Shown: positions 35,789 to 44,284 of the stretch, piece by piece
How positions within the stretch are numbered: the first letter of the stretch is position 1
How the letters are laid out: each line of letters opens with the position of its first letter
Source of the DNA: Hahella sp. HNIBRBA332
GTDB lineage: Bacteria; Pseudomonadota; Gammaproteobacteria; Pseudomonadales; Oleiphilaceae
Length of the DNA: 64,000 nucleotides
Direction of reading: 5' to 3'
NCBI RefSeq assembly: GCF_030719035.1
Contig: NZ_CP132203.1
Location: 248,001-312,000, forward strand
Made by a program: the position numbers and the translations under genes
Notes under the pieces: generated by a model
The model's database searches: none
What the model was told of the DNA's origin: nothing
Seen by the model: the letters and a program-made list of their open reading frames with translations, nothing else

Positions 35789-36880
35789 ATGTCCGTTAAA
35801 GACAGAATTACCCGGTGGGTGCGCCCTGAAGTTCAGGCGCTTTCCGCCTATCACGTTGCGGATGCTACAGGCCTGATCAAATTGGATGCAATGGAAAATC
35901 CTTTCGACTTCCCCGCTGCATTAAAGGCTGAATTAGGCGCGGATTTGCGCGATGCGGCCATTAACCGCTATCCAGATCCTGATGCTGGCCCCATCAGGGC
36001 GGCGTTAAGGGGGCTCTATAGCTTGCCTGCTTCTGTGGATATGCTGTTTGGCAACGGCTCGGACGAAATCATCCAGATTCTCGCGATGGCGGTAGCCGGA
36101 CCTGGACGGACAATACTCTCCGTTGAGCCCAGCTTTGTCATGTATAAGATGATTGCGACATTCATCGGCGCTGAATATGTGGGCGTTCCGTTGGATGATG
36201 ACTTCCAGATAGACGCTCAGACGACGCTGGACGCGATCAAACGTCATCAGCCTGCACTGGTTTTCATTGCTCAACCTAATAATCCGACAGGCAACCTGTT
36301 TGATGATGAAACGCTGCGCCAGATTGTTGCCGCAAGCCCTGGGTTGGTGGTGATCGATGAGGCGTACACGGCTTTTACCGATGCAGACTATATGACCTGG
36401 ATCAGCGAATACGACAATGTTGTGGTGATGCGTACGTTCTCGAAGGTTGGGTTGGCAGGGTTGCGTTTCGGTATGCTGTTTGGCGCGCAGGAATGGATTG
36501 AACAACTGAATAAAGTGCGCCTTCCATACAACATTAACTGTCTGACGCAAAACGCTGTGTTGACCGCTATCCGGCATTTTCCCGAGTTCGTGAAGCAAAC
36601 AGAAGCGTTGCGGGAGCAGCGTAGCTGGTTAAGCGCCCATCTTGGCGATGTGGCAGGCGTGACAGTCTATCCTAGTGAGGCGAACTTTATTTTGGTGCGT
36701 GTCGACCTGTCGGCCAAGTCTGTCTGCAACGAAATGAAAAAACGCGGTGTTTTGATTAAGTTGCTGGATGGCGGCCATCCCAAGCTCGCCGGATGTCTGC
36801 GTTTAACGGTTGGGAGCCGTGAAGAAAATGAGGCTATGCTGAAAGTGCTGTTAGAGGCTTTGGAGGCGGTAAGGGGGTAA
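35789..36880 (+). CDS. hisC: Histidinol-phosphate aminotransferase
   Basis: HisC is a class II PLP aminotransferase that converts imidazole acetol phosphate to histidinol phosphate. The PLP lysine is K219 in RTFSKVGLAGLRFG. The GNGSDEIIQ, QPNNPTGN and VIDEAYTAF motifs are in the expected order. The 363-residue length is normal. It ends 8 bp from the end of the convergent protease gene, as hisC and algW do in Pseudomonas. Confidence 0.96.
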   Translation: MSVKDRITRWVRPEVQALSAYHVADATGLIKLDAMENPFDFPAALKAELGADLRDAAINRYPDPDAGPIRAALRGLYSLPASVDMLFGNGSDEIIQILAMAVAGPGRTILSVEPSFVMYKMIATFIGAEYVGVPLDDDFQIDAQTTLDAIKRHQPALVFIAQPNNPTGNLFDDETLRQIVAASPGLVVIDEAYTAFTDADYMTWISEYDNVVVMRTFSKVGLAGLRFGMLFGAQEWIEQLNKVRLPYNINCLTQNAVLTAIRHFPEFVKQTEALREQRSWLSAHLGDVAGVTVYPSEANFILVRVDLSAKSVCNEMKKRGVLIKLLDGGHPKLAGCLRLTVGSREENEAMLKVLLEALEAVRG

Positions 36881-36887
36881 CCTCCGG

Positions 36888-37976
36888 TTAATCCCCTTCA
36901 TTGCCTGCGCGCTGTTGTAAGGTGGCGGTTAGATTTACAGACTGGCCACGCCTGAACACAGTAAGCTTAATCTGATCCCCAGGTTTGTTGTGTGAAACAA
37001 AGTCTCTAGCCTGTTGTGACGTCCTCATTGGCATGTCGTTGATCATCAAAAGCACATCGCCAGCTTCCAACCCTGCTTTATTGCCTGGGCTGTCTGGTTG
37101 GACTCCTGTTATCAGTAATCCATTGGTATCCGTAAGACCAAAAAAATCCGCCTCATGACGAGCCAGCTCATGCATTTCCACCCCTAAATATCCTCGAATC
37201 ACACGCCCGTACTGGATTAAGTCCTGAGCTATCGCCATGGCTGACTGCGCAGGAATGGCGAAGCTGATACCCTGATAACCACCAGTGGTTGAGAACACTG
37301 CGGTGACGATACCAACCAGTTCGCCCTTGGCGTTAATTAGGGCGCCGCCAGAATTCCCCGGGTTGATGGCGACATCTGTCTGAATGTAGTTTTCATAGGT
37401 GGCCAGTCCCAGGTTAGATCGTCCTAAGCCGCTTATGATGCCTTGCGTCACGGCTTGGCCGACGCCAAACGGGTTGCCGATCGCCAGTACGATATCTCCC
37501 ACTCTGGGTTGAGATTGGCTGACCGGAATTGGCTGAAGTCCGTCCTGTTTGGGCTTTAGTACGGCGAGGTCTGCTTCGCTGTCCAAGCCTACGATTTCTG
37601 CGGGAGTCTCCCGGCCATCAGACAGCATGATCTTAATCAGTTCCGTGGACTTGACTACATGGTAATTGGTCAGGATGTGGCCTTGTTTATCAATAATGAC
37701 GCCGGAACCGAGTCTGCTTAGCGTGGGCTCGGGTGGCGTAATATTTTTGGAATAATTGGAAAATAAAGGATTGTTCCAAATAGCATCGGACAGCGCAGGA
37801 TTGGGTTCTTCGCTGTAGATATTGACGACGGAAGGCAGCGTGTGCTCAACGGCGTCGGCGAATGAAGTCAATGCCGGTTGGGGTTGTAGCGTCGGATGCT
37901 TCATAAAAAAGAGATAAGCGCCGGCGGCTAACAAACCAATTGCCACGGCGATTCCATAGGCTGCTAACTGTCTCAT
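36888..37976 (-). CDS. DegS/AlgW-type periplasmic serine protease
   Basis: This is an S1C protease anchored by an N-terminal membrane helix (about residues 7-25) with one PDZ domain (about 255-350). The catalytic triad is H106 (LTNYHVV), D136 (SEADLAVL) and S209 (NPGNSGGAL). A single PDZ and a membrane anchor fit DegS/AlgW, the site-1 protease that senses misfolded outer-membrane proteins and cleaves the anti-sigma factor MucA/RseA, rather than soluble DegP with two PDZ domains. Its position beside hisC matches algW in Pseudomonas. Confidence 0.9.
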   Translation of the reverse strand: MRQLAAYGIAVAIGLLAAGAYLFFMKHPTLQPQPALTSFADAVEHTLPSVVNIYSEEPNPALSDAIWNNPLFSNYSKNITPPEPTLSRLGSGVIIDKQGHILTNYHVVKSTELIKIMLSDGRETPAEIVGLDSEADLAVLKPKQDGLQPIPVSQSQPRVGDIVLAIGNPFGVGQAVTQGIISGLGRSNLGLATYENYIQTDVAINPGNSGGALINAKGELVGIVTAVFSTTGGYQGISFAIPAQSAMAIAQDLIQYGRVIRGYLGVEMHELARHEADFFGLTDTNGLLITGVQPDSPGNKAGLEAGDVLLMINDMPMRTSQQARDFVSHNKPGDQIKLTVFRRGQSVNLTATLQQRAGNEGD

Positions 37977-38042
37977 TTTTCTCGTTCTTTGGCGGCACTG
38001 GCGCGGAATGTTAACATAACTGCAACGATGGAGGAGTAGGCC

Positions 38043-38804
38043 ATGACTGATATCTCAACAATAATGACACTGCTGAACAACTGGTTACAACCGGACCGGG
38101 TCAGGGACTACTGTCCTAACGGTTTGCAGGTGGAAGGACGCACGAGCGTTCGCAAGATTCTGTGCGGCGTTACGGCCAGCGAGCAGTTGTTGGACGCCGC
38201 GATTGAGCAAGGCGTTGATGCGGTGCTGGTGCACCACGGTTATTTCTGGAAGGGCGAGAGCGCGGCTATTGTTGGTATGAAGCGCAGACGTATCGCCAAA
38301 CTTTTACAGCACGACATTAACCTGATCGCCTACCATCTTCCGCTGGACATTCACCCAGACTATGGCAATAACGCCGCTTTGGCTACGCACCTGGGCTTTT
38401 CTGTTGAAAGCAGGGTCAAAGCAGGGGATGTGGAAGGACTGTTGTGGCAAGGTGCATTGCCTCAGCCGATGTCAGTCAGCGACCTGTCCGAACACCTTGC
38501 TAACCGATTGCAGCGCACGCCTATGATTGTTGGCGGCGACCCTGGCCGAGTGGTCAGCACTGTCGCCTGGTGTACTGGCGGAGCGCAAGGTTTTATTGAC
38601 CAGGCAGTAAGTTTGGGGGTGGACGTTTATTTGAGTGGCGAAATTTCGGAGCAGACTGTGCACAGCGCGCGCGAGCAGGGCATTGTATATGTTGCGGCGG
38701 GGCATCATGCTACAGAGCGTTATGGCGTGCAGGCGCTTGGTAAAGCGCTTGCTGACAGTGTCGACGTGGAAGTGAGATTCTTCGATGGCGATAACCCGGC
38801 TTAA
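38043..38804 (+). CDS. NIF3-like dinuclear metal centre protein (YbgI family)
   Basis: This 253-residue protein belongs to the NIF3/YbgI family, which forms toroidal hexamers with a di-metal site; a GTP cyclohydrolase-related or hydrolase activity has been suggested, but the cellular role is not settled. Metal ligands are visible in VLVHHGYFWK (two His), IAYHLPLDIHPDYGNNA and YVAAGHHATERYG. It is divergent from the DegS/AlgW gene and convergent with zapG, an arrangement shared with Pseudomonas. Confidence 0.92.
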   Translation: MTDISTIMTLLNNWLQPDRVRDYCPNGLQVEGRTSVRKILCGVTASEQLLDAAIEQGVDAVLVHHGYFWKGESAAIVGMKRRRIAKLLQHDINLIAYHLPLDIHPDYGNNAALATHLGFSVESRVKAGDVEGLLWQGALPQPMSVSDLSEHLANRLQRTPMIVGGDPGRVVSTVAWCTGGAQGFIDQAVSLGVDVYLSGEISEQTVHSAREQGIVYVAAGHHATERYGVQALGKALADSVDVEVRFFDGDNPA

Positions 38805-38830
38805 CCGGATTATCGCGCATGGAAGCGGAA

Positions 38831-39316
38831 TTAATATTTCTCGCTTTCAGAAGCGGCTTCTGGTGGGTTATGCGAGCGGCTTTCGAACCCATAATCCTCT
38901 GATAGAGTGCCTTTTTCTTTCGGGTCCGCTTTGGGGGCATAATCCCGAGGCGGTTCAAAGACCGACTCTTCCTCAGCTTTGCTCTTACCCTCTTTACGCT
39001 TCACGGATAGCGAAGGCGTAGCGGACGACACCAGCGATTTAAACTCGCTGTCGCTGCACAGGCGCTCTGCGCCGACAGCCAGATGATTGAATATATCGCG
39101 ATAGTTGGCGTTGAGTTTGCCTAGCATCTCCGCCGTACGAGAGAAGTGCTCAGCGACTTCCGCTTGATAGCGGGTGTGTTGATCTTGCAGATGATCGATC
39201 TGGCGTTCCAAACGCCGGTTTTTAGCGGTTTCAGAGTGCAACAGCTTGTGCAGCAGAACGCCCAGGCCTAAACCGACCAGAAAAGTTACCGCCGCTATAA
39301 CAATGGTAGATCCCAT
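38831..39316 (-). CDS. YhcB/ZapG family protein (DUF1043)
   Basis: YhcB (ZapG) is an inner-membrane protein linked to cell division and to coordination of envelope growth. The 161-residue protein has one N-terminal helix (TIVIAAVTFLVGLGLGVLL), then a coiled coil (about residues 28-75) and a disordered charged tail rich in Pro, Glu and Ser. I start at the ATG at 39316 although the frame is open to 39529, because the helix begins there as in the family. It is divergent from zapE. Confidence 0.9.
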   Translation of the reverse strand: MGSTIVIAAVTFLVGLGLGVLLHKLLHSETAKNRRLERQIDHLQDQHTRYQAEVAEHFSRTAEMLGKLNANYRDIFNHLAVGAERLCSDSEFKSLVSSATPSLSVKRKEGKSKAEEESVFEPPRDYAPKADPKEKGTLSEDYGFESRSHNPPEAASESEKY

Positions 39317-39581
39317 AATTCTTTCAACACTTAAATTTGCAAGGAATTGTGAACCGGAGGAGTGAGGTAGTATACCGACAAAAGCGCTTCGATTTCCATT
39401 GCTGGCGGGTAGCTTTTGGTCGCACTGGACCCTCACAACGACGCGGTATGTGAAGGGATCGGGAATATCCCTTACCCGTGTAGTCAATATGTTAAGAAAA
39501 AGGCAAAATAAGCGCGCAATTTCGGCCAACTATAATTAGTTGGCGACTTGAATATCATTTATCAGTGAGGCGAGTCAGGCA

Positions 39582-40694
39582 GTGACGACTCCTATTGAAA
39601 AGTATCGACAAGATCTCGAACGCCAGGATTTTTCCTATGACCCCGCGCAGGAAATGGCGGTTGAGAAGCTGCAGTTGTTGTTTGAGCGCTTGACGGCGGC
39701 GGAAAGCAAACGTCTTCAGGCCAGCCGTATGCAACGTCTGGCGCGGAAAATCGGACTGACGAAAGCAGATATGACACCCGAGAAAGGCTTGTACTTCTGG
39801 GGGGGCGTTGGGCGTGGCAAGACCTACCTGATGGACACTTTTTATGAGTGTCTGCCTTTTAAACGCAAAATGCGCGTGCACTTTCATCGCTTTATGCAGA
39901 GGGTGCATCAGGAATTGAAGCAGCTTAAAGGGGAGAAGAACCCGCTGGAAATTGTTGCTGATCACTTCAGCCGTGACGCTCGGGTTATTTGCTTTGATGA
40001 ATTTTTCGTCACTGACATCGGCGACGCCATGATTCTCGCCACCTTACTTGAGGCGTTGTTTGAACGGGGCGTTTCGTTGGTGTGCACTTCCAATATCGTG
40101 CCTGACGGTTTGTATAAGGACGGTTTGCAACGACAGCGATTCCTACCTGCGATTGCTTTATTGAATCAGCATACAGAAGTGGTGAATGTCGATGGCGGTA
40201 CGGACTATCGCCTGCGTACGCTGCAACAAGCGGAGTTATATCATTATCCTTTGGATGACGACGCTCAGTTGAGTCTGACGCACAGTTATGAGCGTTTGGC
40301 CGTGGAAGCAGGGGCTCATCAAACCGATATTCTGATTAATGGTCGCAAACTGAACGCGATACGTCGGGCGGATGACGTGATCTGGTTTGATTTTAAAGAA
40401 TTGTGCGACGGCCCGCGCAGTCAGAACGATTACATAGAACTGGCGCGTGAATTTCATGCCGTACTGGTAAGCAACGTCCCGGTGCTTGAGGCTAACAAAG
40501 AAGATCAGGCGCGGAGATTTATTAACTTGGTGGATGAGTTTTATGATCGCCGCGTAAAAGTGATTATTTCCGCCGCCGCTGCTATTAATGAAATATACCA
40601 GGGCGAACGTCTCAGGTTCGAATTCGAAAGAACAGAGAGCCGATTGCTGGAAATGCAGTCTCAGGAATACTTGGCGTCGCCGCACCGCCCATGA
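39582..40694 (+). CDS. zapE: Cell division protein ZapE (AFG1-like ATPase)
   Basis: ZapE is an AFG1-family P-loop ATPase that acts on the Z-ring during constriction, especially at low oxygen or high temperature. Walker A is GGVGRGKTYLMD near residue 70 and Walker B is ICFDEFFVTD. The YHYPLDDDA, SNVPVLE and VDEFYDRRVK blocks are typical. The start is a GTG at 39582 preceded by GGCGAG-type sequence, giving 370 residues. It is divergent from zapG, another division-related gene. Confidence 0.94.
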   Translation: MTTPIEKYRQDLERQDFSYDPAQEMAVEKLQLLFERLTAAESKRLQASRMQRLARKIGLTKADMTPEKGLYFWGGVGRGKTYLMDTFYECLPFKRKMRVHFHRFMQRVHQELKQLKGEKNPLEIVADHFSRDARVICFDEFFVTDIGDAMILATLLEALFERGVSLVCTSNIVPDGLYKDGLQRQRFLPAIALLNQHTEVVNVDGGTDYRLRTLQQAELYHYPLDDDAQLSLTHSYERLAVEAGAHQTDILINGRKLNAIRRADDVIWFDFKELCDGPRSQNDYIELAREFHAVLVSNVPVLEANKEDQARRFINLVDEFYDRRVKVIISAAAAINEIYQGERLRFEFERTESRLLEMQSQEYLASPHRP

Positions 40695-40708
40695 TATTTC
40701 TCTACAGC

Positions 40709-40736
40709 GACAAGGGGCCGAAATAAGCCCCTTGTC
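40709..40736. terminator. Hairpin between convergent zapE and thiolase genes
   Basis: Perfect 10-bp arms GACAAGGGGC and GCCCCTTGTC enclose an 8-base loop in the 64-bp convergent gap. There is no long T-run, so it is a likely but not classic bidirectional terminator. Confidence 0.6.
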
Positions 40737-40758
40737 ATATGAAATGAGCTTTATCTGA

Positions 40759-41940
40759 TCAGATAAGCTCAATGGCGACTGCAGTTGCTTCGCCTCCACC
40801 GATACAGAGCGCCGCAACGCCGCGCTTTTTGCCTAGACGCTTCAAAGCATGCATTAGGGTGATAATGATTCGTGAGCCGGTTGAGCCAACAGGGTGACCC
40901 TGAGCGCAAGCGCCGCCGAATACATTGACCTTTTCTCCGTCCAAGCCCAGTTCCTGAATCGCCAGCATGGTCACCATGGCGAAGGCTTCGTTGATTTCAA
41001 ACAGATCTACTTCATCCTTAGACCAGCCCGCTTTCTGCAGAACCTTTTGAATGGCGCCAATAGGAGCGATGGTGAATTCTGAAGGGGCTTGGGAATGAGT
41101 GCTGTGGGCGACGATTTTGGCGAAAGGCTTCGCACTACGACGCTCTGCCTCCTCGCGGCTCATTAATACCATGGCGGAAGCGCCGTCGGAGATAGAGCTG
41201 GAATTGGCGGCAGTGATGGCGCCGTCTTTCTGGAAAGCGGGTCTTAATGTGGGGATCTTTTCAAGATTGGCTGAGCCTGGCTGCTCGTCATGTTCTACCA
41301 GGATATCTCCTTTACGCGTCGATACTGTGACGGGAACAATTTCATCCTTCAGCGCGCCGGTTTCAATCGCCTCTTGGGCCAGCTTCAGCGATCTGATGGC
41401 GAAATCGTCCATGCGTTCGCGGGTGATGCTGAATTTGCCTGCGACTTCCTCTGCGAATGAGCCCATCAGGCGCCCGGTTTTGGCGTCCTCCAGTCCATCA
41501 AGAAACATGTGGTCTTTTACTTCGCCATGACCCATGCGGTAGCCTGAACGCGCCTTTGGCAACAGGTAAGGCGCATTGCTCATGCTTTCCATGCCGCCGG
41601 CGATCATGATTTCATTGGTCCCGGCGACGATCAGATCATGCGCCAGCATGGCGGCTTTCATGCCGGACCCGCACAGCTTGTTTATGGTGGTGGCGCCCGT
41701 CGAGTTGAGGATGCCGGCGTCCAGCATGGCCTGTCTTGCAGGGCCCTGTTTCAAGCCTGCGGGAAGAACGCAGCCCATGATGACTTCTTGTATGTCGTCA
41801 GGTTGCAGGCTGGCGCGGGATATTGCTTCTTTGATAGACGCTGCGGCTAGTTCCACAGCAGTCAATGAGCTTAGGGAGCCCTGAAACCCGCCCATTGGGG
41901 TTCTGGCTCCCGACACGATCACAACCTCTCTCGCATTCAT
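40759..41940 (-). CDS. Acetyl-CoA C-acetyltransferase (thiolase)
   Basis: This is a biosynthetic-type thiolase that condenses two acetyl-CoA molecules to acetoacetyl-CoA, or cleaves the product in fatty-acid and branched-chain degradation. The acylated cysteine is C90 in INKLCGSGMKA; the catalytic histidine is in CAQGHPVGSTGSRI, and the second cysteine is in CIGGGEATA at the C-terminus. At 393 residues it is full length. It stands alone on its strand with a 502-bp upstream region holding a palindrome. AtoB and PhaA types cannot be separated by eye. Confidence 0.94.
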   Translation of the reverse strand: MNAREVVIVSGARTPMGGFQGSLSSLTAVELAAASIKEAISRASLQPDDIQEVIMGCVLPAGLKQGPARQAMLDAGILNSTGATTINKLCGSGMKAAMLAHDLIVAGTNEIMIAGGMESMSNAPYLLPKARSGYRMGHGEVKDHMFLDGLEDAKTGRLMGSFAEEVAGKFSITRERMDDFAIRSLKLAQEAIETGALKDEIVPVTVSTRKGDILVEHDEQPGSANLEKIPTLRPAFQKDGAITAANSSSISDGASAMVLMSREEAERRSAKPFAKIVAHSTHSQAPSEFTIAPIGAIQKVLQKAGWSKDEVDLFEINEAFAMVTMLAIQELGLDGEKVNVFGGACAQGHPVGSTGSRIIITLMHALKRLGKKRGVAALCIGGGEATAVAIELI

Positions 41941-42023
41941 GTTTTTCTCCTATTGTTTTTGGTGTGTTTCTCTTGTTTTTTGCTGACGGCGTAGCCGTCC
42001 GACCTTGATTTCATCATGTCTCG

Positions 42024-42047
42024 CTTACGTTGCAAATGCAACGTGAG
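42024..42047. promoter_or_regulatory. 24-bp palindrome upstream of the thiolase gene, candidate operator
   Basis: The core ACGTTGCA-AA-TGCAACGT (42027-42044) is a perfect 8-bp inverted repeat with a 2-base spacer, and two of three outer base pairs also match. It lies about 85 bp upstream of the thiolase start and about 400 bp upstream of the DUF1302 gene. This symmetry and size suit a TetR- or MerR-type dimer site, for example for a fatty-acid or branched-chain catabolic regulator. The regulator is not identified. Confidence 0.45.
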
Positions 42048-42261
42048 GGCGCGGGATAGTTTTTCGTTAGGGCAAAGTACAAATAGGTGGGTTACGAGAT
42101 AAATTTTGCGACCTGTTTAGCAATTCTTATATGACATGAATACAGTAAAAAATACCCGTGTTAAAGCGGGTCGAATTTGGTACTCGTTTGCTGCCTGAAA
42201 ATCCTGAATAAAAGCCATAACTTTCTTATTTTTTCATAACTTGCGTTTTTTATTTAGACTA

Positions 42262-42291
42262 TTGGTGAATCCGGGCTATTGCGTCTATAGT
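42262..42291 (+). promoter_or_regulatory. Candidate promoter for the DUF1302-DUF1329 pair
   Basis: TTGGTG (42262-42267) and TATAGT (42286-42291) are separated by 18 bp, about 150 bp upstream of the DUF1302 ATG. The -35 is weak. The rest of the 502-bp gap is AT-rich, with no coding sequence seen. Confidence 0.3.
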
Positions 42292-42442
42292 GTATGAGAC
42301 TTTCATCGTAGAAGATCTCGCCGTGTTTTCACGTCTTTTACATCTTCTAGGGGTCGATAATAAAACAAACAAAAATTGGGTTTACACAGAACGTCTTCCT
42401 GCATGGCATGAAGATCTAAGAAAAATAACGGAGTAGCGTTCG

Positions 42443-44245
42443 ATGATAAATAAAAATAAACGTTGGCGTCAGTGGACCAAATTGCCGTTGGCCGCCGCAG
42501 TGGCGGCGACAATCTCTGCTCCGGCACAGGCGTTTCAATTTTATCTGGGCGACATTGAAGGCTCGCTGGACACCACCCTCACCGCCGGGGCTAGCTGGCG
42601 GATATCCGATCGCGATAAGAACCAGTTGAGTCCTGGCAACCAGGGGCGCTGTGAAGGCGCTAGCTGCGCAGGGCCCTACTCAGATGCCGCTTCCTCTCAC
42701 AATAGCGACAACGGCAACTGGAACTTTAAGAAAGGCGAGACTTACTCAAAAATTATCAAGGGCACCTCTGATTTAATGTTGCGCTATGGCGACTACGGCG
42801 GCTTTACGCGTTTGCGCTACTTCTACGACAAAGAGTTAATGGATGAAGGCCGGGCGTATGATGAAGTCGGTCAGACACGGCCATTGAACGATCAGGCGTT
42901 GGAGCAGGCGGGCGCAGACGTGCGCTTTCTTGACGCGTATGTTTGGGGTGACTGGTACTTTGGCGATACGCCAGTGAACGCTAGATTGGGACGGCAGGTA
43001 GTCAGTTGGGGGGAAAGCACATTTATCCTTGGCGGCGTGAATATTATCAATCCGATAGACGCCTCAGCCGCTCGGGCGCCAGGGGCCGAAGTCAAGGATG
43101 TATTGCTCCCAGTCAATATGTTCTATACATCGGTGGGCTTAACTGAAGACCTTACAACAGAGTTCTTTTACCAGATTGAATGGGAGAAAGCCGAAGCGGA
43201 CCCTTGCGGAACTTTCTTTTCCAATAGCGACTCAGGTCCTGATGGTTGTGGTGGAATTAATACTCTGGCTCAGTTTCCTGAATCACAGGTAATTAATCTT
43301 GATGCTGGTACTGGCGCTTTAGTGAATGAAAGGCTTGGAGACCGGGAGGCTGATAATAACGGTCAATACGGTTTGGCGGTGCGGTGGTATGCCGCTGATC
43401 TAGGGGATACTGAATTTGGTTTTTATTACATTAATTACCATAGCAGACTGCCATACGCCTCATTCGTTAAAGGAGAGGGCGCAAGCGGCGTCGGCGCCAA
43501 ATACTTTATAGAGTTCCCTGAAGATATACAGCTTTTTGGCGTCAGCTTTAATACCAGCACGGATAATGGCTGGTCTATTGGGGGGGAGTTAACCTACCGC
43601 CCAAATTTGCCAATTCAGAGAAATACTTTTGAACTGACGGCCGCAAGTAAGAATCAGCCTTACAGCGCTTTTTACGATGCTGACGATTCCGCTGGCGATG
43701 TTATACAGGGTTATGAAGAGTTCGCGGTAACGCAAGCTCAGGTAACCTTTATCAAGTTTATCGATCAGGTCCTCGGAGCAAGCAGGCTGACATTCGTTTC
43801 TGAAATTGGAGCGGTGTTTGTGCATGACTTGCCAAATGATTCCCGCTTAGGTCGGGACAGCACCTATGGTACCGGGCCGGTTGTCAACGATTCAGAAGCA
43901 AGCTGCGACGATGTAAATCTCAATCCTTCCTTTTGCGAGAATGAAGGTTTTGTTACTGACTTCTCCGCGGGCTACCGTATGCGTTTCACCTTGGATTATC
44001 CCAATGTGTTTGCAGGCATTAACCTAGAGCCGACATTAGCGTGGAGTCACGATGTTAAAGGTTACGCGCCGGAGCCTGGAGCGCCTTTTAAAGAAGGCTC
44101 TAAAGCGGTAGGCCTGACTCTGAAGGGCGTCTATCTGAACAAGTACTCCGCCTCCATTGGCTACACCAACTTCTTCGGGGGCGAGCCGTACAATTACCTC
44201 AATGACCGGGACAATGTTTCTGCAAGCGTATCGGTATCATTTTAG
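42443..44245 (+). CDS. DUF1302 outer-membrane protein
   Basis: This 600-residue protein belongs to the DUF1302 family found in Pseudomonas and marine gammaproteobacteria. A signal peptide ends near ISAPAQA (about residue 30). The mature part is beta-rich, with alternating aromatic strands (FGFYYINYHS, FTLDYPNVFAGI) and a final SVSVSF with terminal Phe, typical of outer-membrane barrels. Four or more cysteines could form disulfides in loops. It is followed 39 bp later by a DUF1329 gene, the usual partner. The pair is often linked to RND/MMPL-type exporters and to use of hydrophobic compounds, but its substrate is unknown. Confidence 0.85.
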   Translation: MINKNKRWRQWTKLPLAAAVAATISAPAQAFQFYLGDIEGSLDTTLTAGASWRISDRDKNQLSPGNQGRCEGASCAGPYSDAASSHNSDNGNWNFKKGETYSKIIKGTSDLMLRYGDYGGFTRLRYFYDKELMDEGRAYDEVGQTRPLNDQALEQAGADVRFLDAYVWGDWYFGDTPVNARLGRQVVSWGESTFILGGVNIINPIDASAARAPGAEVKDVLLPVNMFYTSVGLTEDLTTEFFYQIEWEKAEADPCGTFFSNSDSGPDGCGGINTLAQFPESQVINLDAGTGALVNERLGDREADNNGQYGLAVRWYAADLGDTEFGFYYINYHSRLPYASFVKGEGASGVGAKYFIEFPEDIQLFGVSFNTSTDNGWSIGGELTYRPNLPIQRNTFELTAASKNQPYSAFYDADDSAGDVIQGYEEFAVTQAQVTFIKFIDQVLGASRLTFVSEIGAVFVHDLPNDSRLGRDSTYGTGPVVNDSEASCDDVNLNPSFCENEGFVTDFSAGYRMRFTLDYPNVFAGINLEPTLAWSHDVKGYAPEPGAPFKEGSKAVGLTLKGVYLNKYSASIGYTNFFGGEPYNYLNDRDNVSASVSVSF

Positions 44246-44284
44246 GGTTTAGACAAGTTATTTAAGGTTTATGAGGTAGCCTCA

